Below the pieces are notes generated by a model. The model was not told the DNA's origin, made no database searches, and saw only the letters and a list, made by a program, of their open reading frames with translations. A DNA stretch of 64,000 bases from Oxalobacteraceae bacterium. GTDB taxonomy: Bacteria > Pseudomonadota > Gammaproteobacteria > Burkholderiales > Burkholderiaceae_D. Both the position numbers and the translations under genes were made by a program. How positions within the stretch are numbered: the stretch's first letter is position 1; every line of letters starts with the position of its first letter. This document shows positions 10,349 to 20,929 of this stretch, piece by piece. The stretch is from assembly GCA_023259175.1 (NCBI GenBank), contig JAHFQV010000003.1:1-64000 (forward strand), in the 5' to 3' direction.

Positions 10349-11473
10349 ATGCGCGCTGCTTTAGTCGGCGTAGATTTTGGCAAAGACGATTTTGCCGCTA
10401 GTTTTGATGAACTTTCGCAACTGGCTTTGTCGGCAGGTGCGGAAGTCATTACAAGCATTAGCTGCAAGCGCGCCAGTCCAGATGCGGCCTTGTTCATTGG
10501 TTCAGGTAAAGCCAATGAGCTTGCGCACATCGTCACCGATCATCAACTTGATCTCGTTATTTTCAATCACGCCTTATCTCCCGCGCAGCAGCGCAACTTA
10601 GAACGTCATCTAAAAACAAGTGTCGTTGATCGTACCAGTTTAATCCTTGATATTTTTGCGCAACGTGCAAAGAGTCATGAAGGGAAAGTGCAAGTCGAAC
10701 TGGCGCAATTGCAGCATTTGGCGACTCGACTCGTGCGCGGATGGACCCATCTTGAACGGCAAAAGGGTGGGATCGGTTTGCGCGGGCCGGGTGAGACTCA
10801 GCTCGAAACGGATCGACGCTTACTTGGTGAACGCGTCAAAATGCTCAAAGCGAAAATGGCTAGGCTACACAAGCAAAGGGAAACGCAAAGACGTTCGCGG
10901 GGCCGTAGTAAAACCTTTTCAGTCTCTTTGGTTGGATATACTAACGCCGGAAAATCGACGCTGTTTAATAGCTTAACCAAGGCGGGAACTTACGCCGCCA
11001 ATCAACTGTTCGCAACACTAGATACCACTTCGCGTCGGCTCTACCTGGCCGAAGTGGGGAATATTGTGATCTCTGATACAGTTGGGTTTATTCGCGATTT
11101 GCCGCATCAATTGGTCGCCTCGTTTAAAGCAACCTTGGAAGAAACCATACATGCTGATCTGCTATTGCATGTGGTGGACGGCGCAAGTGTTGTAAAAAAC
11201 GATCAGATTGAGCAAGTCAATTACGTTTTAAAGGAAATTGGCGCGCAAGACATCCCGCAACTCTTGGTCTGGAATAAGATTGATCAAGTTGGTTTGGAGC
11301 CCTCGGTTGAGCGTGGGCAATATGGTAAAATCGATAGGGTTTTCGTAAGTGCGAAAAACGGCCTTGGACTAGATAATCTGCGCGAAGCGATTGTGGAGTA
11401 TATGCGCGATCTGCAAACGCCAGATGTTATCGCCTCGCGTGCAGTAGTTTTAGACGGCACTATGGAAGACTAA
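10349..11473 (+). CDS. hflX: Ribosome-associated GTPase HflX
   Basis: A GTPase that splits stalled or heat-damaged ribosomes. In 374 residues it has the N-terminal HflX nucleotide-binding-like domain (about 1-180, with the conserved RGPGETQLETDRR helix) and a G domain with GYTNAGKSTLFN (P-loop), DTVGFIRDLP (switch) and NKID. It starts 42 nt after hfq. Its stop codon begins an unusual run of four repeated units (see 11471-11520). Confidence 0.95.
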   Translation: MRAALVGVDFGKDDFAASFDELSQLALSAGAEVITSISCKRASPDAALFIGSGKANELAHIVTDHQLDLVIFNHALSPAQQRNLERHLKTSVVDRTSLILDIFAQRAKSHEGKVQVELAQLQHLATRLVRGWTHLERQKGGIGLRGPGETQLETDRRLLGERVKMLKAKMARLHKQRETQRRSRGRSKTFSVSLVGYTNAGKSTLFNSLTKAGTYAANQLFATLDTTSRRLYLAEVGNIVISDTVGFIRDLPHQLVASFKATLEETIHADLLLHVVDGASVVKNDQIEQVNYVLKEIGAQDIPQLLVWNKIDQVGLEPSVERGQYGKIDRVFVSAKNGLGLDNLREAIVEYMRDLQTPDVIASRAVVLDGTMED

Positions 11474-11520
11474 GTTTCACCGTGAAGTTGCACCGTAATT
11501 TGCACAGTAAGTTGCACCCC
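11471..11520. repeat. Four 12-13 bp tandem units starting at the hflX stop
   Basis: From the hflX stop codon onward the sequence falls into four related units: TAAGTTTCACCG, TGAAGTTGCACCG, TAATTTGCACAG and TAAGTTGCACCCC. Each unit opens with a stop triplet; the second (11483) is in frame with hflX, the third and fourth are shifted by one. The units differ by substitutions and one inserted base, so the array is not recent. It looks like repeated slippage duplication around the gene end. Confidence 0.75.
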
Positions 11521-11613
11521 ATGCTCGCGCACTTAAAAGAAATCGCTTTGGCTTTGGGAAATATTGCGATCACGGAAGTGGCGAAAATTGGCAGAGCTAG
11601 ATTTGCTGACTGA
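11521..11613 (+). CDS. Possible 30-residue peptide between hflX and hflK
   Basis: A short open frame begins at ATG 11521 and encodes a 30-residue helical, alanine- and isoleucine-rich peptide (starting MLAHLKEIALAL, ending GRARFAD). The frame is open upstream to a GTG at 11482 inside the tandem repeats. No ribosome-binding site is evident at the ATG. It may be a real small protein, a remnant of a gene, or chance. I do not recognise it. Confidence 0.18.
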   Translation: MLAHLKEIALALGNIAITEVAKIGRARFAD

Positions 11614-11661
11614 AAGAAAAAAATTAGCAAAATAAGATTCACCCTCTTTGGATTAAGACCG

Positions 11662-12930
11662 ATGCGTATTCCTTTTATAGGGCGGCGTAAGCCGCTATTG
11701 AATTTGAACGATCCCAAATGGGGTCAAGGTTCAAATGATGGTAAGCAGGACGATAAGCAAGACGATAGGAAAGACAATAAGCCTGACAATAAGCCCTCCG
11801 AAAACGGGCCGCCTGAACTCGACCAATTGTGGCGTGATTTTAATCAGGCATTGGCGCGGCTTTTGGGTAAGGATTCCCAGCGTCAAGGTGGTGGTTCGCC
11901 GAATGAGTCGGGTACCGTTTTTATCGGCGTGGGTTTGATTGCCGGACTGCTCGTTTTGCTATGGTTGAGCAGTGGATTTTTTAGCGTGGTGCAAGGGCAA
12001 ACCGCGGTTGTCACTACCTTCGGAAAATATTCCTACAAAACTCTGCCCGGCTTTAATTGGCGTTGGCCTTATCCGATTCAGGCGCATGAAGTCGTCAATA
12101 TGCAACAAGTGCGGACGGTCGAAGTCGGGTATCGTGGCGGGATCAAAAATAAGCAGCTTAAGGAGTCTTTGATGTTGACTGATGATGAAAACATCATCGA
12201 CATTCAGTTTGCAGTGCAGTACACCTTAAAAGATGCGGTTAATTGGCTCTACAAAAACAAAGATCAAGAGGCGATGATTAGTCAAGTCGCTGAAACCTCG
12301 ATTCGGGAAATCGTCGGGCGTAGCAAGATGGATTTCGTCTTGAAAGAAGGACGCGCAAGTATTGGTGCGGACGTGAAAGTGCTGATGCAGCAAGTCTTAG
12401 ATCGCTATGACGCCGGTGTGCAAATTGCCAATGTCACCTTGCAAGCGGTACAGCCGCCTGAGCAAGTACAGGAAGCCTTTGATGACGCGGTTAAAGCGGA
12501 GCAAGATAAAGAGCGCCTAAGAAACGAAGGACAAGCTTACGCCAATGATGTTATTCCTAAGGCCGAGGGTGAAGTGTCGCGTGTGTTACAAGATGCTGAA
12601 GCCTATCGTTCTCGCGTCGTTGCCAATGCCGAAGGTAACGCGTCACGCTTCAAGCAAGTTGTAAATGAATACCAAAAAGCGCCAGCAGTGACCCGTGACC
12701 GCATGTACTTGGAAACGATGCAGCAGATTTTTTCCAGTACGACCAAGATGATGATAGATAGTAAAAGCAGCGGCAATATGATTTATCTGCCGATAGACAA
12801 AATGCTGCCACAGTCCGAGGGCGGGCAAGCAAAACCGACGACAGGGACAGGTGAGTCGGTGCCCAGCATTGAGGTGCGGGGAAGTCGAGACAGTCGCAAT
12901 CATGATGTGCGCGAAAGGGAGTCGCGATAA
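11662..12930 (+). CDS. hflK: FtsH protease modulator HflK
   Basis: An inner-membrane SPFH/band-7 protein of 422 residues that, with HflC, encloses the FtsH protease. The N-terminus has a hydrophilic low-complexity stretch (repeats of DDKQDD and DNKPDNKP, about 26-46), then one membrane helix (about 88-110), then the SPFH domain and a long helix rich in Glu/Ala (about 260-330). The ribosome-binding site is weak, so the start is the only in-frame ATG before the helix rather than a strongly supported one. The stop overlaps the hflC start by 1 nt (TAATG). Confidence 0.95.
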   Translation: MRIPFIGRRKPLLNLNDPKWGQGSNDGKQDDKQDDRKDNKPDNKPSENGPPELDQLWRDFNQALARLLGKDSQRQGGGSPNESGTVFIGVGLIAGLLVLLWLSSGFFSVVQGQTAVVTTFGKYSYKTLPGFNWRWPYPIQAHEVVNMQQVRTVEVGYRGGIKNKQLKESLMLTDDENIIDIQFAVQYTLKDAVNWLYKNKDQEAMISQVAETSIREIVGRSKMDFVLKEGRASIGADVKVLMQQVLDRYDAGVQIANVTLQAVQPPEQVQEAFDDAVKAEQDKERLRNEGQAYANDVIPKAEGEVSRVLQDAEAYRSRVVANAEGNASRFKQVVNEYQKAPAVTRDRMYLETMQQIFSSTTKMMIDSKSSGNMIYLPIDKMLPQSEGGQAKPTTGTGESVPSIEVRGSRDSRNHDVRERESR

Positions 12931-13829
12931 TGAATAAATTAATTTCGACTTTAGTGGCTTTTTTTGCCGCGTCCATTTTATTGTACTCGACGGTTTTTAT
13001 TGTCGATCAGCGCTCCTACGCGATTGTCTTTGCTTTTGGTGAAGTGAAGTCCGTTGTGAGTGAACCAGGCTTACACTTTAAATTGCCTGCGCCCTTGCAG
13101 AATGTCATCTTTCTAGAAAACCGTATTCTGACGATAGAATCGCCTGAAGCAGAGCGTTTTATTACGGCGGAAAAGAAAAATATTTTGGTGGACACCTATG
13201 TGAAATGGCGCATCGCGAAACCCGAGTTGTATTTCGTGAGTTTCGGTAATGATGAAGCAAGAGCGCGTAATCGCTTATCGCAAATTGTGAAAGAAGCGCT
13301 GAACGAAGAAGTTACCAAGCGGACAGTGCGGGATGTTATTTCCGGTCAGCGCGATACGGTTATGCAGGCGATTCGAAAAAAGGTGACTGACGAAGCGATC
13401 TCGATCGGGGTTGGGATTGTCGATGTGCGGCTAGAAAGAGTTGATTATGTTCAGGAAAGTGTTGCGTCAGTTTATGAGCGTATGAAGGCAGAACGTTTCA
13501 GTGCCGCTAAGAAGCTGCGTGCAACAGGCGGGGCGGAAAATGAAAAAATACGCGCAGAAGCGGATCGTACAAGAACCGAGGTGATGGCCAAAGCGGAAAA
13601 AGAAGCGCAAACAATCCGTGGCGCAGGTGATGCAGAAGCTGCTAAAATATATGCTCAGGCGTTTTCGCAAAATCCGGAGTTTTATCGGTTTTATCGAAGT
13701 CTCGAGGCTTATCGAGCCAGTTTCAAATCAAAAAATGACTTTTTATTAGTCGATCCTAATTCAGAGTTTTTTAAATATTTTAAAGCGCCGGGTTCATCCA
13801 GTGGCGCCACAGTACCCACTAAAAAATAA
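12930..13829 (+). CDS. hflC: FtsH protease modulator HflC
   Basis: Partner of HflK: a 299-residue SPFH protein with an N-terminal membrane anchor (about 5-25), the periplasmic SPFH domain, and a charged helical region containing KIRAEADRTRTEVMAKAEKEA. The order hflK-hflC with overlapping codons means co-translation at matched amounts, as expected for the mixed HflKC ring. It is followed by a strong hairpin (13854-13901) that should end the hfq-hflX-hflK-hflC transcript. Confidence 0.96.
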   Translation: MNKLISTLVAFFAASILLYSTVFIVDQRSYAIVFAFGEVKSVVSEPGLHFKLPAPLQNVIFLENRILTIESPEAERFITAEKKNILVDTYVKWRIAKPELYFVSFGNDEARARNRLSQIVKEALNEEVTKRTVRDVISGQRDTVMQAIRKKVTDEAISIGVGIVDVRLERVDYVQESVASVYERMKAERFSAAKKLRATGGAENEKIRAEADRTRTEVMAKAEKEAQTIRGAGDAEAAKIYAQAFSQNPEFYRFYRSLEAYRASFKSKNDFLLVDPNSEFFKYFKAPGSSSGATVPTKK

Positions 13830-13853
13830 TCTAGATTTTTAATTTTTACATCA

Positions 13854-13901
13854 CTGCATGAACAGGCTCAAACCTTAAGTGTTTGAGCCTGTGCAGTTTT
13901 T
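13854..13901 (+). terminator. Rho-independent terminator after hflC
   Basis: Perfect 12-bp stem ACAGGCTCAAAC / GTTTGAGCCTGT (13862-13873 and 13881-13892) with a 7-nt loop CTTAAGT, extended by CTGC/GCAG at the base and followed by a run of five T (13897-13901). It sits 25 nt after the hflC stop and before hisZ. Confidence 0.88.
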
Positions 13902-13932
13902 GTGTTGCCTCTTTCTCGTAAAGACAGAAATC

Positions 13933-15084
13933 ATGCCAAATTGGCTTTTACCAGAACATATCGCTGACATTTTGCCGTCAGAAGCAAGGAAAATTGAGGA
14001 GTTGCGTCGACTCTTGCTTGATAATTTTCGCTGTTACGGCTATGAAATGGTCATGCCGCCGCTGCTGGAGTACATTGAGTCCTTGCTCACTGGTGCAGGG
14101 CAGGACATGGATTTGCGTACCTTTAAATTGGTTGACCAAATCTCAGGCCGAACCATGGGGGTGCGCGCCGATATGACGACACAGGTGGCGCGGATTGATG
14201 CGCATTTGCTGAATCGTAAGTCGGTGACGCGTTTGTGTTATTCCGGCAGTGTGTTGCACACCCGTCCCTCAGGGCTTTATGCGCAGCGAGAGCCTTTGCA
14301 AATCGGTGGTGAAATCTACGGGCATGCCGGTTTAGAAGCCGATGCGGAAATTCAAGAATTGGTTTTGGCCTCACTCGCCTTGGCCAATATTTCCGCAGTG
14401 CGTTTGGACTTGTGTCATGTGGGCGTGTTGCGTGCTTTGCTTGAGGTTGATCCTGCGGCTAAACGCTGCGAGGCGGAATTGTTCCGTTTGCTTGAGTCCA
14501 AAGACCTGCCGAGCTTGAAAGAATTGACACGCGACTTTCTTCCAGAAATTCGTCAGGCCTTGCTTGATTTGCCAGATTTGTACGGCGACCGTAGCATTAT
14601 CGCGCGTGCCCGTCAAATTCTGCCCCAATTGAAGGGGATTGCGATAGCATTAGACGAGTTGAGTTATTTGATCGATTTGGCGGGTGATGCATTGATCACA
14701 GTCGATTTGGCAGATTTGCGTGGTTATCATTACCACAGCGGCGTGATGTTTAATGCCTTCGTCCCCGGTTTGGCTAACCCTGTTGCGCGTGGCGGGCGCT
14801 ATGATCATGTGGGCGAAGCCTTTGGGCGTAAACGTCCCGCAACCGGTTTTTCTTTAGATTTGCGCGAGTTGGCGCGCTTGATGCCAAGTGCGGAACGAAC
14901 CGGGGCGATTTTGGCACCCTGGAGTTCGGATCCTGCATTGCGACAAAAAATTATTCAGTTGCGTGCGGCAGGTGAGGTGGTAATTCAGAATTTACCTGGA
15001 CACGAAAATGAACAAGATGAGTTTGAATGCAATCGCAGTCTCGCGTTCAAAGATGGTCAATGGATTTTAAATACAGTAGGTTGA
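13933..15084 (+). CDS. hisZ: ATP phosphoribosyltransferase regulatory subunit HisZ
   Basis: A catalytically inactive relative of histidyl-tRNA synthetase that activates the short form of HisG in the first step of histidine synthesis. At 383 residues it begins [18 protein letters not shown], has class II synthetase-like stretches ([33 protein letters not shown]), and lacks the anticodon-binding domain. The ATG at 13933 is chosen because the frame upstream runs through the terminator. The position hflC-hisZ-purA is typical for Burkholderiales; hisG is elsewhere. It ends 3 nt before purA. Confidence 0.95.
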   Translation: MPNWLLPEHIADILPSEARKIEELRRLLLDNFRCYGYEMVMPPLLEYIESLLTGAGQDMDLRTFKLVDQISGRTMGVRADMTTQVARIDAHLLNRKSVTRLCYSGSVLHTRPSGLYAQREPLQIGGEIYGHAGLEADAEIQELVLASLALANISAVRLDLCHVGVLRALLEVDPAAKRCEAELFRLLESKDLPSLKELTRDFLPEIRQALLDLPDLYGDRSIIARARQILPQLKGIAIALDELSYLIDLAGDALITVDLADLRGYHYHSGVMFNAFVPGLANPVARGGRYDHVGEAFGRKRPATGFSLDLRELARLMPSAERTGAILAPWSSDPALRQKIIQLRAAGEVVIQNLPGHENEQDEFECNRSLAFKDGQWILNTVG

Positions 15085-16401
<1,317 letters not shown>

Positions 16402-16422
16402 AAAGCTAGATTGCGCGCCACT

Positions 16423-16947
16423 ATGACAGCGTCTCAATTGCGTGTTTCTTGGGACGAATATCATCGCTCTATCGAGTTGTTGGCGCTCAAAATTCACGAC
16501 TCAGGTTGGCGTTTCGATCAAATACTTTGTTTGGCGCGCGGTGGCCTGCGTATTGGCGATGTTTTTTCGCGGGTGTTTCAGGTACCTCTCGCGATATTGT
16601 CGACTAGCTCGTATCGGGAAGAGGCAGGAACGGTGCAAGGGCAGCTTTCAATTGGTATCCATTTGACACAGTTGTCCGAGTCGATTAGCGGCAAATTATT
16701 GGTCGTGGATGATTTGGTCGATACCGGATTAACCTTTACCGAAGTAGAGGCGTGGTTGCGCTCGCGTTTTGACACTTTGCAGGAAATAAGAACCGCGGTG
16801 ATTTGGTATAAACCTTCGTCACAATTTCAGCCGGATTATTTTTTGGAGACGGTCGATAGCGCGACTTGGATACAGCAACCTTTTGAAGCCTACGACGCAA
16901 TTTCGATAGAAGATTTGCGCTCAGGCTCAAACTCAGTGCGGACTTAA
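16423..16947 (+). CDS. Purine phosphoribosyltransferase-type protein
   Basis: A 174-residue type I phosphoribosyltransferase. The PRPP-binding loop is seen in LLVVDDLVDTGLTF and the pyrophosphate loop region in CLARGGLRIGDVFSRVF. It resembles xanthine-guanine phosphoribosyltransferases, but the base specificity cannot be read from sequence. Coupling to purA supports a role in purine salvage. The frame is open to 16411, but the ATG at 16423 (MTASQLRVSWDEYHRSI) is the sensible start. The minus-strand tRNA terminator lies just downstream. Confidence 0.85.
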   Translation: MTASQLRVSWDEYHRSIELLALKIHDSGWRFDQILCLARGGLRIGDVFSRVFQVPLAILSTSSYREEAGTVQGQLSIGIHLTQLSESISGKLLVVDDLVDTGLTFTEVEAWLRSRFDTLQEIRTAVIWYKPSSQFQPDYFLETVDSATWIQQPFEAYDAISIEDLRSGSNSVRT

Positions 16948-16977
16948 GGGAGCGACATGCCAAGTACAATCAGCATG

Positions 16978-17015
16978 AAAAAAGCCGTTGTTATGAGTGA
17001 TCATAACAACGGCTT
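16978..17015 (-). terminator. Terminator of the tRNA-Leu gene
   Basis: Perfect 15-bp inverted repeat AAGCCGTTGTTATGA / TCATAACAACGGCTT (16982-16996 and 17001-17015) with a GTGA loop. Read on the minus strand it is followed by a run of six T (complement of 16978-16983), just after the tRNA 3' end. On the + strand there is no T-run, so it should work mainly for the tRNA, though it may also slow transcripts coming from purA. Confidence 0.9.
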
Positions 17016-17025
17016 AAGGAACTGC

Positions 17026-17110
17026 TGGTGCCCACGGAGGGACTCGAACCCCCACACCCGAAGGCACATGGACCTGAACCATGCGCGTCTACCAATTCCG
17101 CCACGTGGGC
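17026..17110 (-). tRNA. tRNA-Leu(CAG)
   Basis: The minus strand folds as a class II tRNA: acceptor stem GCCCACG/CGTGGGC, D-arm with GGTAGACGC, anticodon loop TTCAGGT giving CAG, a long variable arm (TGCCTTCGGGTG) as expected for leucine, and T-arm GGTTCGAGTCC. The CCA end is encoded (TGG at 17026-17028 on the + strand). Length 85 nt including CCA. It is divergent from rnr, and about 156 nt separate the two. Confidence 0.96.
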
Positions 17111-17266
17111 AACGAAAGAAGCGAGATTATATCGCTTTCTTCTGCAAAGTCAATCTCTGGGCATGCGCATCTGTTTTTAGGGCGGAAAATTTTGCGGTTT
17201 TGGACTGCACTCAAATATAAACAATTTACTTTTATCAAAATAAATCAAACGAAAAGAATACAAGTT

Positions 17267-19879
17267 TTGAACAAACATTTTTATCCCATTCCTAGCCGAG
17301 AGGATATACTCGGCGTACTACGTGCTTCAAAATCGGCAGTTAAAATCACATCGATTGCAAAAAAACTGGGCGTTAAACCTCTGGAGATCGACGGTATGGC
17401 GAGAAGACTTAAAGCAATGGAGCGTGACGGCCAGATCAAACAAGATCAGCTCGGGAATGTCACCGCATTAGCGCAAGAAAATACCATCACTGGAAAAATC
17501 ACCAGCCATCGCGAAGGCTACGGTTTCTTAACACCGGATGGATATGGCGAAGACTTATTTATTCCCGAACGCGAAATGCAGCGTGTTTTAAATGGTGATC
17601 GTGTTAGCGCACGTGTCGTCGGCACGGATCGCAAAGGCCGTCTAGAAGGCAGCATACTTGAAATTTTGGAGCGCGCAAATACCCATATTATTGGTCGTCT
17701 TGTGCGTGAAAACGGTGTTTGGCTGATTGCTCCAGAAGACAATCGCATTAGTCAGGATATTCTTTTGGCGGGCTCACCCGGCAAGGCGAAAGCAGGACAG
17801 GTTGTCAGCGTTGAATTGATCGAACAACCGACTAAATACACGCAAGCGCAAGGTAAGATCGTCGAAATTCTGGGCGAGATTGATGACCCTGGTATTGAAA
17901 TTGAAATCGCGGTGCGCAAGTTTGGTGTGCCACATGAATTTTCCGAAGCCGCCAAGAAAGCGGCTAGTTTGCTGCCCTTTGATGTGAGCGATGCCGAGCT
18001 TAAAAATCGGGTTGATTTGCGCGATGTACCTTTGGTGACGATCGATGGCGAAGATGCGCGGGATTTTGATGACGCGGTTTACTGCGAAACGATCAAAATT
18101 GGCCGCAAAAAAGCCTTCCGTTTATTGGTCGCCATCGCCGACGTGAGTCACTATGTCGAGCCCAATGAAGCGCTCGATGATGATGCCTTGATGCGCAGTA
18201 CTTCGGTTTATTTTCCGCGCCGCGTGATTCCTATGCTGCCGGAAAAATTGTCGAATGGCCTGTGTTCACTCAATCCCAATGTTGATCGTTTGAGCCTAGT
18301 GTGCGATATGGTGATCAGCCTTGAAGGTGAAGTCACCGCGTATCAATTTTTCCCTGCGGTGATTCATTCTGCGGCGCGATTTACCTATACCGAAGTGGCC
18401 GCAATTTTAGGTAATACCAAAGGGCCGGAAGCACATAAGCGCCTGCCTTTGGTGCCGCATCTGCTTAATCTGTATGATTGTTTCCAGGCTTTGCTTAAAG
18501 CACGCCATCGCCGTGGCGCGATTGATTTTGAAACGACAGAAACCTATATCGTCGCCAATGCGGCTGGCAAAATCGAAAAAATCTTGCCACGCACGCGTAA
18601 CGATGCGCACAAACTCATTGAAGAATGTATGTTGGCGGCGAATGTTTGTGCAGCCGATTTCCTGACTGTGAATGAACAGGTGGGGCTGTTCCGCGTGCAT
18701 GCTGGTCCGACCAAAGAGAAGCTCATGCAAGTGCGTAATTTTTTGCGACAGCTCGGTTTGAATTTGATGGGAGGCGACACACCAGCCGCTTCAGATTATG
18801 CGCAATTGATGGGGAAAATCAAAGATCGCACCGATGCCCCGCTGTTGCAAACCATGTTATTACGCTCGATGCAGCAGGCCGTTTATAGTCCAGAAAATCT
18901 GGGTCATTTTGGCTTGTCCTATGATGCTTATGCACATTTCACCAGTCCAATTCGGCGTTACCCAGATTTGTTGACACACCGAGCGATTAAAGCCATTTTG
19001 GTGGGCAAAAAATATGAACCCAAGGGTATCGATTTAAGTGTGCTCAATACCGCCATTTCCAATGCGGCGCGCAAACAAATGGCGGCGCAAGCGGCTTTAG
19101 ATAAGGCACAAGGAAACCAGCGTCCACAAAAAGATTTGACGATTTGGGATGCTTTGGGAACCCATTGTTCTGCCAACGAGCGGCGCGCTGATGAAGCTTC
19201 ACGCGATGTTGAAGCTTGGCTCAAGTGTTACTACATGAAAGGAAAATTGGGCGAGGAATTTACCGGTACGATCTCCGGTGTGACCCAATTTGGTTTGTTC
19301 GTGCAATTGGACGATATGTTTGTCGAAGGATTAATCCACATTACCGAATTGGGTGCCGATTATTTTCAATTCGATGATGCTCGTCACGAGTTGCGTGGTG
19401 AGCGCACCGGTAAGCGTTATCAGTTGACAGACAAGGTCAACGTGATCGTGAGTCGGGTTGATATAGATGCGCGCAAAATTGATTTGAGTTTAGCGACGCA
19501 ATCAATGCCGCAGCGTATGCCGAAGTCACGTGAATTTGACGAAGTGGCCGGTACCCAGCCTTTAAAGCGCGGCGCGATTCAAACTAATACGGCGCTTGGA
19601 AAGTCAAAAAATGCAGAACTCGATTTCGCCGAAAAACGTAGTCGCGAAGTCGCTTTGGTCGAGAGTAGTCGGGCAGAGAAGAAAGTAGCGGGTAAAAAGT
19701 CTAAGGCCAGCCTAAGCTCATCGGCCGGCCGCCCTGTGAGTAATAAAGCCGCTGGTGCGGTAAAGAAAGCAGTGCAAGGCGCAAAAAAATCAACGGCTAA
19801 ACCGGCACAAAGAGCTGCGCCAAGTACGGTTAATAAAGCCCCCAGCAAAGCCACCAGCAAGGCACGAAAAAAACGCTGA
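17267..19879 (+). CDS. rnr: 3'-5' exoribonuclease RNase R
   Basis: Processive exoribonuclease that degrades structured RNA, acts in rRNA quality control and works with tmRNA. About 870 residues: N-terminal helix-turn-helix (PIPSREDILGVLR), two cold-shock domains (from about residue 75, KITSHREGYGFLTPDGYGED), the RNB catalytic domain (about 249-580; Asp cluster in DGEDARDFDDAVYCE), an S1 domain (about 662-745, TGTISGVTQFGLFVQLDD) and a long Lys/Ala/Ser-rich tail. The start is taken as TTG 17267 because the conserved YPIPSRE segment follows at once and the frame upstream runs through the tRNA gene. No good ribosome-binding site is seen, so the exact start is less certain than the gene. Confidence 0.95.
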   Translation: MNKHFYPIPSREDILGVLRASKSAVKITSIAKKLGVKPLEIDGMARRLKAMERDGQIKQDQLGNVTALAQENTITGKITSHREGYGFLTPDGYGEDLFIPEREMQRVLNGDRVSARVVGTDRKGRLEGSILEILERANTHIIGRLVRENGVWLIAPEDNRISQDILLAGSPGKAKAGQVVSVELIEQPTKYTQAQGKIVEILGEIDDPGIEIEIAVRKFGVPHEFSEAAKKAASLLPFDVSDAELKNRVDLRDVPLVTIDGEDARDFDDAVYCETIKIGRKKAFRLLVAIADVSHYVEPNEALDDDALMRSTSVYFPRRVIPMLPEKLSNGLCSLNPNVDRLSLVCDMVISLEGEVTAYQFFPAVIHSAARFTYTEVAAILGNTKGPEAHKRLPLVPHLLNLYDCFQALLKARHRRGAIDFETTETYIVANAAGKIEKILPRTRNDAHKLIEECMLAANVCAADFLTVNEQVGLFRVHAGPTKEKLMQVRNFLRQLGLNLMGGDTPAASDYAQLMGKIKDRTDAPLLQTMLLRSMQQAVYSPENLGHFGLSYDAYAHFTSPIRRYPDLLTHRAIKAILVGKKYEPKGIDLSVLNTAISNAARKQMAAQAALDKAQGNQRPQKDLTIWDALGTHCSANERRADEASRDVEAWLKCYYMKGKLGEEFTGTISGVTQFGLFVQLDDMFVEGLIHITELGADYFQFDDARHELRGERTGKRYQLTDKVNVIVSRVDIDARKIDLSLATQSMPQRMPKSREFDEVAGTQPLKRGAIQTNTALGKSKNAELDFAEKRSREVALVESSRAEKKVAGKKSKASLSSSAGRPVSNKAAGAVKKAVQGAKKSTAKPAQRAAPSTVNKAPSKATSKARKKR

Positions 19880-19916
19880 GGGTTGGTAAGGAGCCAAGGA
19901 GGCAGGGCGATAGCTA

Positions 19917-20051
19917 AAACCACTCAACACAGAGACGTAGAGACACAGAGGAAAATCAAGAGGTTTGATTTCGGACTAAATTTTTTTGGTTCATCATTGA
20001 TTCTTTAGGATTTTCTCATGGGTTTCTTTGTGTCTCTGTGTTGAGTGGTTT
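19917..20051. repeat. Long inverted-repeat intergenic element
   Basis: The rnr-rlmB gap holds a 135-bp element with perfect 20-bp terminal arms: AAACCACTCAACACAGAGAC (19917-19936) and its reverse complement (20032-20051). Inside the left arm a second AGAGACACAGAG follows. The middle 95 nt are AT-rich with no reading frame. The shape resembles a palindromic dispersed repeat or a MITE remnant. No transposase is nearby and no flanking target duplication is obvious. Confidence 0.75.
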
Positions 20052-20135
20052 CTTCCTTTGATCTGGCTTCACGCAATCGCCTTGGACTAGGGTCTCTAGG
20101 CTTGATGGAAAATTTCGAATTAAACAGGTTTCAAT

Positions 20136-20885
20136 ATGAAAAATAAAATGATTTTCGGCTTTCACGCCGTTACTTCCCGTATCCGTCACGAGGCTTCCTC
20201 GGTTGAGGAAATTTACGTTGATAGCGATCGTTCGGATCGACGTATGCAGGAATTAATTCATGCCGCCAAGTCGGCTGGCATACGGATTATCCCCGCTGAC
20301 GATCAACGCCTTTCCAATATCGTCGGTACCCGCAGACATCAAGGCGTGGTCGCGAAGGCGGGTGAATTGTCTTTAGCCCGCAATTTGGACGAGTTACTCG
20401 ATGCAATCGAAGGGCCACCTTTGTTATTGGTGCTTGATGGCATTACCGACCCACACAATTTGGGTGCTTGTCTGCGGGTCGCCGATGGTGTTGGCGCACA
20501 TGCTGTGATCGCCCCTAAAGATCGCGCTGTCGGCTTAAATGCCACCGCCGCCAAAGTGGCCAGTGGTGCCGCCGAAACGGTACCTTACATCACCGTGACG
20601 AATTTGGCGCGCACGCTACGTGATTTGCAAGAGCGTGATATTTGGCTTATCGGTACCTCGGATGACGTTGAAAAAACGATTTACGATGTCGATTTCAAAG
20701 GGGGTATTGCGATTGTGATGGGCAACGAAGGAGAAGGCATGCGCCGCCTGACGCGTGAAACATGCGACATGTTGGTGCAAATTCCAATGATGGGTTCGGT
20801 TGAAAGTTTAAACGTTTCGGTCGCCTCCGGTGTTTGTCTTTACGAGGCACGCCGTCAGCGCATTGCGGCGTCGGCAAAAAACTAA
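20136..20885 (+). CDS. rlmB: 23S rRNA G2251 2'-O-methyltransferase
   Basis: A SpoU-family (knotted SPOUT) methyltransferase that modifies G2251 in the peptidyl-transferase P loop. At 249 residues it has the N-terminal substrate-binding domain (1-80) and the three SPOUT motifs: [28 protein letters not shown] and [11 protein letters not shown]. In many proteobacteria rlmB follows rnr, as here. The first ATG (20136) is used; a second ATG four codons later is possible. Confidence 0.96.
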   Translation: MKNKMIFGFHAVTSRIRHEASSVEEIYVDSDRSDRRMQELIHAAKSAGIRIIPADDQRLSNIVGTRRHQGVVAKAGELSLARNLDELLDAIEGPPLLLVLDGITDPHNLGACLRVADGVGAHAVIAPKDRAVGLNATAAKVASGAAETVPYITVTNLARTLRDLQERDIWLIGTSDDVEKTIYDVDFKGGIAIVMGNEGEGMRRLTRETCDMLVQIPMMGSVESLNVSVASGVCLYEARRQRIAASAKN

Positions 20886-20929
20886 GAAAGCTATTACACT
20901 AGCGTTTTATCATTTTCTTTCGACTAGCC

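Noticed and set aside
16957..17220. Open frame of 87 codons across the tRNA gene
   Set aside because: It reads through the tRNA-Leu and its terminator in the opposite direction; not protein coding.
19580..19879. Lys/Ala-rich end of rnr as a frameshifted or foreign segment
   Set aside because: It stays in frame to a normal stop; basic low-complexity tails are usual for RNase R.
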